Shown here piece by piece: positions 42,438 through 51,794 of a stretch of 64,000 bases of DNA (positions are counted from its first letter, which is position 1; each line of letters opens with the position of its first letter). Both the position numbers and the translations under genes were made by a program. The stretch is from Cyanophora paradoxa. Taxonomy: Eukaryota > Glaucocystophyceae > Cyanophorales > Cyanophoraceae. The stretch lies in assembly GCA_004431415.1 (NCBI GenBank), contig QPMI01000599.1, forward strand, positions 220,859 to 284,858, in the 5' to 3' direction. Under the pieces are notes generated by a model. The model saw only the letters and a list, made by a program, of their open reading frames with translations. It was not told where the DNA came from and did no database searches.

Positions 42438-44580
42438 CTAGGGGATGGTGAGGACGAGGGCGCCTGTGGCGGAGGGGAGGGCGGCGTGCGCGGCGGCGAG
42501 CTGCGTGAGGGGGAAGGTGCGGTAGCGGGGAACGATCGCCCCCGCCGACAGGTTCTCCATCACCGCCATCAGGATGTCTGCGCCCCCGCCGCTCAGAAAG
42601 GCTGCGGGGCGGGCCAGGGCGGGGCGGGCGGGGCGGGCGGACGGAGGTAGCGGCCGCGGTAGGAGCCGTCGAGGAGCCAGGCGTGCTCGAAGAGGAAGCC
42701 CACGCTCGCGTTCCGCAGGAACAGCTGCGGCCAACGCCGGTCGGCCCCGCGCCCCGCGCCCCGCCCCCGCCCCCGCCCCTGCGCCCCTCACCTCGCGAGT
42801 GTCTGGCGGGTCCAGCTGCGCCGCGGCCCGCCGTCAGCCGGGGGGCGGCGGGGCCGGGGAGGGGCCGGGGCGGGGGCCGGGGCGCGCCTGGGCGTCCGGG
42901 GCGGTGGTGACGAGCTGCCCGTGCGTGGCGAGGCAGCGGATGTTCCGCACGAGCCGCGCGTGCCGCGCCTTCCGCTCCCCGGCATCCCCGCCCGCCTCCG
43001 CCGCGGAGGCCGCCCCCTCCCCCTCCCGCCCCTCCCCGTCGCTCTCCTCCCGGCTGCTGCCCCCCGGGCCGGACCCGGCCCGCCCCGGGCCGCCCGCCCC
43101 GCGGCCCGACGAGCCGGCGCCGGCCTTGCCCCCCGCCGCCTTGCTCGGACCCGCCTTCGAAGCGGAGACGCCGCTGCAGGCCCTGCCGTCAGCGGGCCGG
43201 CGGGGGGCGGGCCGTCAGCGGGGGCGGCGGCGGGCGCACCGGGCCTGGGGCGCGGTGGCGGCGGAGGCGGGGCGGGCGGGACGGGCGGGGTGGCGGGCTT
43301 GGCGGCGGCGGGGCGGGAGAAGATGGAGTCGATTGCATCGACGCTGCTCTTCAGCTTGGAGAGGTTCAGCTCGAGATCTTTCAGCCCGGCGCCCTTCCCC
43401 TTGCCCTCCCCGCGCCCCGCCGCGCCCCCGCCCCGCCGCTCCCCCTTGCCCGCCCCGCCCGCCCTCCGCTCCCCGTCGCTGGCTGCCGGGGGGCGTGAGG
43501 GAGGGCGGGGGGCGAGGGGGCTGGGGGAGGGGGACCGGAGGGGGGCCGGGGGGCGGCGAGGGCGCGGCAGTAGGCGAGGTCCTCGTCGTCGAGGACGCAG
43601 TCGGCGCCGACGCCGCCCGTCTCCTCCAGCACCACCGCCCCCGCCTCCTCCCGCCTCCCGTCCACCGCCCGCCCTGCCCCGCACCAGCCCCCCTCGACGT
43701 CGCGCCCCCTCCGAGCGCGCCGGCCCGGGGCGGGGCGGGGCGGGGGCGGCACCCTCGGGGCGAGGGATCGCACGAGCGCCAGCTCCTCGTCACTCCCCGC
43801 CGTCACGAACAGCTGCCGGCCGCCCCGCCCCGCCCGGCCCCGCCTCGGCGCCCGCTCCAGGGCCGCGCGCGCCCCGCCGGCCGCACCTTCACCCCGTACA
43901 GCCGCGCCACCTGCAGCGCGATGTGCCCCGGGCCCTGCGCCCCGCTCGCCTCGGCTCGCCTCGCCTCGCCTCGGCGGGGCGGGGCGGACGGAGGCGCCGG
44001 AGTGGAGGAGGAGGGTGTCGTCGCGGTGGAGGCGCCGGAAGGCCGTGAAGGCGCGCACCCCCGCCCCGAGGCTCGCCGCCGCCGCCTCGTGGCCCACACC
44101 CTCCCCCTTCCGCACTGCACCCCCGCCCGCCCCCCCGCCGTCACCCCGCGCCCCGCGCCCGGCGCGCGCCCCCCGCCCCCCCGCACCCAGCTCGTACGCG
44201 TTCACCACGGAGAGCTCCGCGTAGCCGCCGCTCGAGCCGGGCGGGAGCAGGGCGCAGACCTCGTCGCCCATCGCAAAGTCGCGCACGCCGGCGCCCGTCT
44301 CCTCGATGACCCCCGAGATGCAGTAGCCGAGGACGCACGGCGCCGCGACGATGTCCGCGAACACCGCGCCCTCCCGAACGAGGGCGTCCACGGGGCTGAT
44401 GAGGCACGCCTTCACGCGCACGATCACATCCAGCTCCGAGGTCAGCGCCGGCGGCGGGTGCTGTGCGGCGCGGCGCGCGCTGAGCGCGGCGTTTTCCGGG
44501 GCGGCGGGTTCCAGGCGCACCGAATCGACGTATTCGAGCACCTCGGGTCCGCCGAATTGGCGGACCACGCACGCTCGCAT
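42438..44580 (-). CDS. Quinone oxidoreductase-like MDR enzyme
   Basis: Medium-chain dehydrogenase/reductase of the zeta-crystallin (NADPH:quinone reductase) type. Start 44580: MRACVVRQFGGPEVLEYVDS; then VIVRVKACLISPVDALVREG, CVLGYCISGVIEETGAGV, FAMGDEVCALLPPG and GGYAELSVVNAYEL form the GroES-like half. The Rossmann half has LLLHSGAS-GAQGPGHIALQVARLYGVK (the glycine-rich turn), LFVTAGSDEELALVRSLAP, GGVGADCVLD, ARLVRNIRCLATHGQLVTT, NASVGFLFEHAWLLDGSY and GADILMAVMENLSAGAIV, ending ALVLTIP and TAG 42438-42440. No structural zinc cysteine cluster is visible, fitting the quinone-reductase group. Between VGADCVLDDEDLAYCRAL and the last Rossmann strands the frame carries an additional helical segment (LKDLELNLSKLKSSVDAIDS) and Pro-rich sequence that usual members lack. 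Confidence 0.9.
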
Positions 44581-45287
44581 TTTAAAGTGGCCGCCGGCGC
44601 CGCGGTTGTGTGCCTCGTGACTCGCAAGTACACAGAAGGATGCTGCTCGCCAGGCGTGCTGAATGCAGCTTGATTACGCCAGCTTCAGTGAAGGCGTGGT
44701 TGGAGGGTACAGTCCGCGAGGCAGGGGTACAGTGCGAGGTAGCCTGCAGCACTCGCAGCAACTCGCCGAAGCCTGCAGACCCTGCGCGGTCCAGTCTTCC
44801 TCGTGCAAAAGCTTGTAGACGTACGGCTCGGGTGCACCCTCGCTGCGGGCCCTTCCCCCGGTCGCGGGCAGTTTCCATCGGACCTGATGGACCTTGCCAA
44901 TGTGCGTCCATCTCCTCACTAAACTCTAATCGGCGTTCTGAACCATTTCCATCGCAGGCCAAGTGGCCAGAGCGCCCTTCTGGCCTTGGCAAGCGCCCAT
45001 TTGGCGCTGGTAAGCGCCCCTTCGGCCCTTCCGATCCCGCCGCTGTACCTGTACGTCCCTCGGCTCGCGTCGTAGCGCTGCGCTGCGCGACTGACCCGCA
45101 GTTGCACGTTCCTCTTCGCAGGGTGATTCGGGTGCTGCGGCCTCGTCCTCGTCTGCGGTGCGCCGGTAGTGTACTGATGTGTGCTGCTGAAGGAAGAAGC
45201 CCTGATGCGCTACAGATGCTGCAGTTCGAGCTGCGGATCTCTCCGAGACTGTTCTCTTGGGTCGAGTGGTCGCGCCCTCCTCCGGGT
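44581..45287. promoter_or_regulatory. Upstream region between divergent genes
   Basis: About 700 bp, partly open in the frame of the following gene, so exons may lie here. A decamer-like repetition (AAGCGCCCxTTTGGCxxTGG) occurs at 44.96-45.03 kb. No TATA box recognised. Confidence 0.35.
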
Positions 45288-48139
45288 ATGACCAAGAAGG
45301 AGTGGGAGAAGAAACGCACGAACTATATCGAGAGGAACCGCTGGACTCCACACAGACCCCTGGCGGAGGTGCGGTATCTTCATCTGATAGCCTCCATCGG
45401 TATTTTCATCTGCTAACCTTCATCATACGTCAGTATCTTTACATCACATTCTTGGCCGAAGCTCTACGCAAGGTGTTCGAGGCCGCGGAGAAGGAGGCGC
45501 TGGGCATTCTCGCTATCTGTAAGAACAACCAGATCCGGGTCACAGTACGCCTTTCTCTCGCAAGTCCGGTCTTCCCACATTCTGATTCCTTGCAGTTCAA
45601 AGCGCCCGCAGACTTCACTGTCCCGGCCGGCTGCGATCTGTTGGTCTGGCGAAACAGCATTGAACTCGACGTCGAGTTGGACATTGATGAGCTCCGCTCA
45701 CTGCTCCGCTCCAAGCGCACAGCTGTCGGCCCGATCCCGGAAGACATCGCCGCTCGCGACCCGTTCAACGTGAATGCTGACATCGAGAACGAGGACCCGG
45801 CCGTCTACAGCCACAAGAAGAAACCCCGCCCTCTCGCCAAGCTCAAGCGCACGGAGACGCCCGGCGTGTTCACCGCTACGTGCCACATCCGCGATCCCAT
45901 GTCCAACAGTGACCGTAGTGTCATCCGGCTTTCCGAGTGCGTCCACTGCAGCGCCGCTCCAGCGCCCCGCCTCACGCGCTCGCAGGCTGCTCGTTCTGGT
46001 GTACAACCGATCGAAGAAGCGCGTCATCTCCGTTCTCGCCGTCTACGGAGATGCCTTCCTGAACGAGGCCAAGTGGCAGGGTCCGCCGCTGCTTCCCGCG
46101 CCTTCCCGTAGCAGGCGCAAACGCGCCCGTTCATCAGAGAACGCCGGGCCACCCTGCGGGGATGTCGCCGCGGGCAAGCGCAAGCGCAAGCGCGAGGAGG
46201 AGGATGAGGGGGAAGAGGAGGAGAACGACGCGAGCGACTGGGGCTCCGAGGGGGACGCCGGCGCGGCTCCCCCTCTCGTCAAGAGAGAGTCGTCCCGCCT
46301 CAAGCGCCAGCGCGGCCCGGCCGGCGCCGTCCCCGTCCTGCCGGACCCGGAGGAGGCCGACGACCCCGCCCCGGCCCCGGCCCCGGTCCCTGCGCCGGCC
46401 ACGGAGCGCCGCCGCTACCTGACGCGGGCCGCGGCTCGCCCCGCCGCCCTCGTCGCCGTCAAGTCGGAGCCGAGCGCGGGCGAGGCGGAGAGCCGCCCCG
46501 CAGGCGCCGCCGCCGCCCCCAGGGCCGCCCCGCCCCGCCCCTTGGTGAACATCGCGACGCCCGCCGGGCTCGTGCATCGGGCGGCGCAGGGCGCGCGCGT
46601 CTTCCACGACTCCCTGGAGGGCGGCTCTGACGGCGAGGACGAGGCGGGCCCGCACGCGGCCGCCGGCGCCCCGGCGGGAGAGCGGACGGCAGCCGGCCTC
46701 GCGGGCTCGCCGTCCTCGGGCGCCTGGGCCCCCGGGGTCGCCGACTCGCTGTCCGACGGCGAGGAGGTGGACGCCGCCGCCGACCTCAATGTGGACGGCG
46801 CGGGCGGCCAGCCCTGCGCCGCCGCCCCCGGCCAGGGCGACGCCCCCGCCCCCGCCGACCCGCCGCTGCCGGCCCGCCCCGCGGCCGCCCTGCAGCTGCC
46901 CGCCGTCTCCTTCGATCCCACGGGTGCAGTCGCCCGCCGCCCGCCGCCGGGCGCACGGCCTCTGACGGCGGCGGCAGCGTCTCTGCGGGGCATCCAGTGG
47001 CCCGTGCGGAGCCCGGCGGTGGTGAACGGGCGGGACGTGGACATCGAGCTCCGGGTCCCGCCCGAGCTCGCCGGCTGCGTCGTCCTGCGCCTCCGCGTCT
47101 CCTTCGCCGCCTTCGAGCGCGTGTACCTCATCGACGCCCCCTTCGTCCGCCCCCGGCCCCGGCCCGCCCTCCCGCCGCCCCGCCGCGCTCTGAATTGGGC
47201 CGGGGGCCCGCCGCGGCAGGCGGGGCACTTCTTGCGCAGCGCGCGGCGCGTGCTGGCGCGGGGCAAGTTGCAGACGGTGACCCTCGCGCTCTTCCTCAAG
47301 GACACCAACCAGGCCCTCGGGGCGGAGCGGCGGTACGAGGGCATCTACGTCACCCCGCCAGGTCCCCCGCCGCCCCGGCCCCGCCCCCGCCGCCCGCCCC
47401 TCGGGGCTGAACGGGCGGCAGAGTTCCCGGTCCCCGGCATGCGGGGCTTCTGCGGGGTCGTCCCCCCGTACGACGGTGCGTCCCCACTCCCGAGCGCGGG
47501 CGCCCCGCCGGCGCCACGCGCCCCTAGCCCTCGCACGACGCGTCCCCCTTCTAGCGGTACTCTACACGCCGCCGCCCTGCGCGCCCCTAGACTGCGCACC
47601 CTCGCCTTCCCTTGTGCACGTCCGCCTCGTCGGCGACTGCTCTTAATGTGACTCAGTCCTTAGCTGTGATCGTGTCCCGGGTCTGCTTTGCGCCTTTTGA
47701 GGCGCTTGTAGATCCAAGAACTATCCGAAGCCCCCGCGCGCTGCTCTCGTGTAGGCCCCGCGCTATTTTCGAGTTCTCATGCTTCCGCAGGTGGCCGGCT
47801 GCCCTACCAACAACGTGCGCGCCCCCGGCCCCGGCCCCTCTCGCCCGCTGGCCTCTGACGCTCGCGCCTCGGCAGCGGCGGCGCTGGCGGAAGACGCGGA
47901 GAGCGAGGGTGCGCTGGCGCCGCCTCCGGCAGCCGGCGCGGAGCCCGGCCTGACCTGACGCTCGCCCGCCCGCCCCGGCAGACTCGGGATCCGAGTCGGA
48001 GGGCGACGCGCCCCCAGCGGCCGCGGCCGAGGCCGCCTCCCCCTTTGCGGGACGCGCGCCCGGCCTCCCCGCCCGCCTCGGTGCGCCGCCGCGCCGCCCT
48101 GTGCCGACCCGGGACGCTGACGCGTCGGCAGCGCTATAG
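45288..48139 (+). CDS. Acidic nuclear-type protein of unknown function
   Basis: Unrecognised. Spliced exons give MTKKEWEKKRTNYIERNRW, ALRKVFEAAEKEALGILAI, FKAPADFTVPAGCDLLVWRN, SIELDVELDIDELRSLLRSK, GVFTATCHIRDPMSNSDRS, then RSKKRVISVLAVYGDAFLNE, a bipartite-like NLS with acid run (GKRKRKREEEDEGEEEEND), a long Ala/Pro-rich linker and a second folded part (VNGRDVDIELRVPPELAG, CVVLRLRVSFAAFERVYLID, LQTVTLALFLKDTNQALGA). Two later exons (VAGCPTNNVRAPGPG; DSGSESEGDAPPAA) lead to TAG 48137-48139. The beta-strand-like second half could be an Ig-like or C2-like fold, but that is a guess. The start is uncertain: the same frame is open upstream to 44610 with other Met codons. Confidence 0.5.
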
Positions 48140-48606
48140 CGCCATCTCGCCAGTAGCGCGAGTCCCGTCTGGAGGCACCCTGGCCTCTAGGCCTGCTTTG
48201 GCCTCCGCGCCTTGTCCAGTCGTGCCCTTGTAAATAATTGCTGCGCGTGCATTACAGCTGCAGCTGCATGCGCAGGGTGCCGCTCTTGCGATTCGGGGGA
48301 TATCAAGTACTTGACTCACGCGGCAGGTCAGGGTGCCGCTCTTGAGAGCACGCAGGGTACCGGTGCCGTACTATGGTTGCAAGTCACTGCAGCTGAGCCT
48401 CGGAGCCGGCGCAACTCATGATCACTGAACTTCAAAGGCTTCGGAAGTTAAATACCATGCATATATGGCCATGGTAACGTTCGAAATGCGGCACTCATGC
48501 ATATATGCTATATGATCAGAACTGGGTAATTTGCAAGGGGGGGTACCCCTCCCTTGCTCCCCTGGCCTGGTGAATTGGTGCTGCGTATATACGTATACGT
48601 ATACGT
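48140..48606. other. Intergenic stretch
   Basis: No gene seen. Contains CAGCTGCAGCTGCATGCGCAGG and TATACGTATACGTATACGTAT, both alternating triplet/reverse-complement words. Confidence 0.4.
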
Positions 48607-49140
48607 ATGCCCCGCCCCGGCGCCGCCGCTGTCCGAGGCGAGCTGACGCCTCGACCGCGGCTCTGCGCAGGCTATGCGCAGAGCCGGGCCCCACCTGCCG
48701 CTCCGCCCGCTTTCCCGCCCGCCGCCCCGCCCGCCGCCTCAGCTTCGTCGACTCCAGGTTCGCCCCGGCCCGCCGAAAGCGCTGCCGCTGCGCACCTCAC
48801 CCGGCCGCCGCCGCTGGGCCCCGCCCCGGCGCCGCCGCTGTCCGAGGCGAGCTGACGCCTCGGCCGCGGCTCTGCGCAGGCTATGCTCAGTGCCGGGCCC
48901 CACCTACCGCTCCGCCCGCTTTCCCGCCCGCCGCCCCGCCCGCCGCATCAGCTTTGTCGACTCCAGGTTCGCCCCGGCCCGCCGAAAGCGCTGCCGCTGC
49001 GCACCTCACCCGGCCGCCGCCGCTGGGCCCCGCCCCGGCGCCGCCGCTGTCCGGGGCGAGCTGACGCCTCGGCCGCGGCTCTGCGCAGGCTATGCGCAGG
49101 GCCCGGCCCCACCTCAGGGCCTGCCGCTCCATTCGCTTCC
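48607..49140 (+). repeat. ~213-bp tandem repeat, two full units and a partial third
   Basis: Units begin GCCCCGCCCCGGCGCCGCCG at about 48607, 48820 and 49030. Each contains GAGCTGACGCCTCG..CTGCGCAG, which has the form of this genome's intron end (branch-point CTGAC, then CAG). Units differ by single substitutions such as TATGCGCAG/TATGCTCAG. Frames are open across the array, but none joins a recognisable gene. Confidence 0.85.
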
Positions 49141-49788
49141 CCGCCCGCCGCCCCGCCTGGGGCCCCGGGCCCGGGCCCTCTGCTTCACCTTGTGTACATG
49201 TTCAAGTACCCCCCCTTGCACCTCCGCGCGCGGCCCGCACTTGCCGCGCCGGGCGCGGTCTGCTAGTATAATGAAGCCGTACTAAGGTGAACTTCGCGGC
49301 CGCCGCAGCTAATTTATAACCCGGCTTCCGAGTTCCGACTCGCCGTGGCCAGATACGTTGTTTAAACGGTTAATAAATAATACGTCGGCTATAGGTAGGC
49401 ATTTTGATTCCAACTATGACAAAGTAATGAAAGCTACTAACTCTTTATCTATATCTATAGGCTAACTATTGCAATTGAATGAAGAGAAGAGGCCGCTTAC
49501 TCGAGGCGTCGAGGCCGCGGGCCTCAAAGGACGTCGATCCCTCTGCAGCTGCCTGGCCCGGCCTCTCGAGATTGGAGTTCGGGGGGAATGCATATGCATG
49601 CCACGTGCACGCGAGGAGCAGTAAGGCCTCCACGCCGATGAGGCGTGAGAAGAAGGCGGAAGGGCGAGGAGGAGGAGGGGGCGGGCGACGAGGGGGCGGG
49701 GAGGGCGCGAACTGCGAAGGTGCCGGCCGCCGGGCCGGATCCGGAGGCCCATTGCGGCTTCCCGAGCCGCCCCGCACCTTAGCCGACG
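49141..49788. other. Intergenic stretch
   Basis: No gene seen; AT-rich between 49.3 and 49.48 kb. Presumably the 3' flank of the kinase gene. Confidence 0.4.
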
Positions 49789-51029
49789 CTAAGGCGCCAG
49801 GAAGATCGCTTTCTGCCTCCGGTACTGCGCCAGGGGCCGCGCATCAGCCCGGGGTACAGAAACGCCGGGGGGGGTACGGGGGCACGCCTCGTCCAGGCGG
49901 AGCTTCGCGTAGGAGAGGTAATCGAAGTCGATGGCCGAGTGCCGCGCCTGGGGGTACAGCATGAGCTGGGCTCCTAGGAGGGCGGGGGTGGAGGGGTACG
50001 CGGTACCTGCACGACTGCCCATACCCCCCAGTACACGTGGGCGAGGAGGCCCCAGCGGGTGACTTCCCGGTACATCTCATCCAGCTCGGTACCCGTGGCC
50101 TCCCGCCCTACCCGGGGTGCCCGTATCTGTGAGAAGAAGAGGAGCGGGGAGGGCGGCGGGCTTACCCGTCGCCTCGAGGAAGTACGGCCTGCGGAGCGAA
50201 GAGAGTGAGGAGAGGGTGGGAGGGGAAGGACGGGGGTACGGGTAGGTCCACACTTGAAGAAGCGGTACTGGGCCTAGGCCTCCCGGTCGGGGTAGCACGA
50301 GTAATCACACTCGAAGCCGGCGTACTCCTAGGAGAAAATTTCCCGGAAGGGGGAAGGGGAGTGAGGGAAAGGAAGGCCGGCCGGGGGGGCGGGGGGGAGG
50401 GGAGGGGGGTACGGCCCGACCTGGAAGTGGTTGCCGATGTCGAATCCACGCGGGGCGCCCTTGCCGTACTCGTAGTCGATGATGTACATGTGCTCTGGGG
50501 GTGCGGAGCGGAGCGGAGTGGGTGAGGGGTACGCCCGCATCTCGTCTGCAGGGGGGTACGCACTGGTCCCGTCGTGGAGAAGGATGTTGCCGGAGAGAAG
50601 ATCGCAGTGGGCGAAGACGAGGGGGGAGGGTACGGCCGCCAGCGCCCCCCGGAGCTCCTCCACCTGAATCGCGGGTTCGAATCCCGGGCGGTCCCGATTC
50701 CCCGCAGGCTCACACCTCACGCGCGACGGCCGGCAGATCGACCGCCGCGAGCGCGGCGCGCTGGTCGTCACGCGTGAACTCGCAGCCGCGCGCTGCGCGC
50801 GCGTGCGCGGGGCACGTTCAGACGGCGCGGGGCGGGGCGGGCGGGCGGGGAACCGGCGGGCACCGATCTCCAGCCAGCGCTGGATTGTGGGCCAGAGGGC
50901 GTCGCCGGCGGGGAGCGGCACGTCGGTCCTGTGCAGCCGCGCGAGGCTGCGCGCGATGAGCGGCGCCAGCGTCGGGTCCGCCATCTCTGCGGCGGCGGCG
51001 GCGTCGGAGGCGGCGGCGGCGGCGGCGGA

Positions 51030-51064
<35 letters not shown>

Positions 51065-51167
51065 TGCCGCTGAGGCTGCAGGCGCTCTCGTGCGCACCCT
51101 CGGGCCTCAGAGAGCGGTACGGAACGAACTCCTGTGCGCTCGAGGGGGACTTCACGCCGCGGCGCAA
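49789..51167 (-). CDS. Choline/ethanolamine kinase, interrupted by an in-frame TAG
   Basis: ATP-dependent kinase starting the Kennedy pathway (phosphocholine or phosphoethanolamine). Exons read EFVPYRSLRPE-EMADPTLA, PLIARSLARLHRTDVPLPAG, LVFAHCDLLSGNILLHDG (Brenner motif HxDxxxxN), MYIIDYEYGKGAPRGFDIG-NHF (metal-binding Asp), EYAGFECDYSCYPDREA, then TAG (50274-50276), AQYRFFK-PYFLEATG, MYREVTRWGLLAHVYWG, VWAVVQ-ARHSAIDFDYL, SYAKLRLDEA-YRRQKAIF and the normal stop TAG at 49789. Everything after the premature TAG is conserved and in frame, so decay is recent or the stop is tolerated. I could not find the usual N-lobe exons upstream of EFVPYRS (51.1-51.7 kb). Substrate preference cannot be read from this. 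Introns contain GTACCCC words and a GCC repeat. Confidence 0.88.
50672..50688 (+). other. tRNA T-arm-like fragment at a kinase-gene 3' splice site
   Basis: CGGGTTCGAATCCCGGG is a full five-pair T-arm stem and loop on the plus strand. On the gene's sense strand it reads GGGATTCGAACCCGCGATTCAG and forms the end of the intron before VEELRGAL. Confidence 0.6.
50985..51066. repeat. GGC/GCC trinucleotide repeat in an intron
   Basis: Near-perfect GGC/GGA run. It lies in the intron between SLRPE and EMADP of the kinase gene; read as coding it would add a long poly-Ala stretch, which the family lacks. Confidence 0.85.
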
Positions 51168-51794
51168 GCTAAGCTGCGCGCGCCCGGCGACGAGAGCTGA
51201 AATGCGCTTACGGAATTGCCCATTAGCAAGCTCCTACGCCTGGTTGGCATCCGATGATCCCTGCAGCTGATCATGAGTTCCTTCCGAAAACCGGGTGATC
51301 GCGGGTGATTCATGATTTGATCGGAGCCTGAGCATGTGGGGTACAAAGAAGGTTTGCGTCCGGGTACACCCACACAAGGCTCGCGGTTGCCAGACTGGAA
51401 GCCGGCGCCGGCCAGTAGAGGCAACAGGCTTCGTGTCAATGACGGATAACCGCTGGTCAAAGCCCTGCAGTTGAGAAGCAGAACTTCGGAAGTAACGGCC
51501 GAAGCTTGCGGTAACGCCCCGGCTGCCGGTGGGACAGCGCCAAGTCGATGCCGTGATGGAGCGGTTGGCATATGATGTAACGCTTGTCGACCAGGCGCGC
51601 CTGGCTCCGGGACCCCGTGGCTCTGCCCTTGCCTATAGCTACGCAGCGCGCTTTTGACAGCTGCCGGCCCCCCGACCCCGGCCGCGGGCCTCATCCACGA
51701 GCTTCTTCCTCGAGCGCGAGCTGAGGCGCGGGCGCGGGCGCAGCTTCTCTCGGGGGCGCTTGAGGTGACGAGGCAGGAAGGCTACAGCGTCAGT

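Noticed and set aside
50271-50280. TAG recoded as an amino acid in this organism
   Set aside because: At least five other genes here end in TAG at the expected C-terminus (AP-2 alpha, NHL, MDR, channel, F-box/ankyrin).
50985-51066. Poly-alanine tract in the choline kinase
   Set aside because: A GT...CAG intron exactly spans the GCC repeat and joins SLRPE to EMADP as expected for the family.
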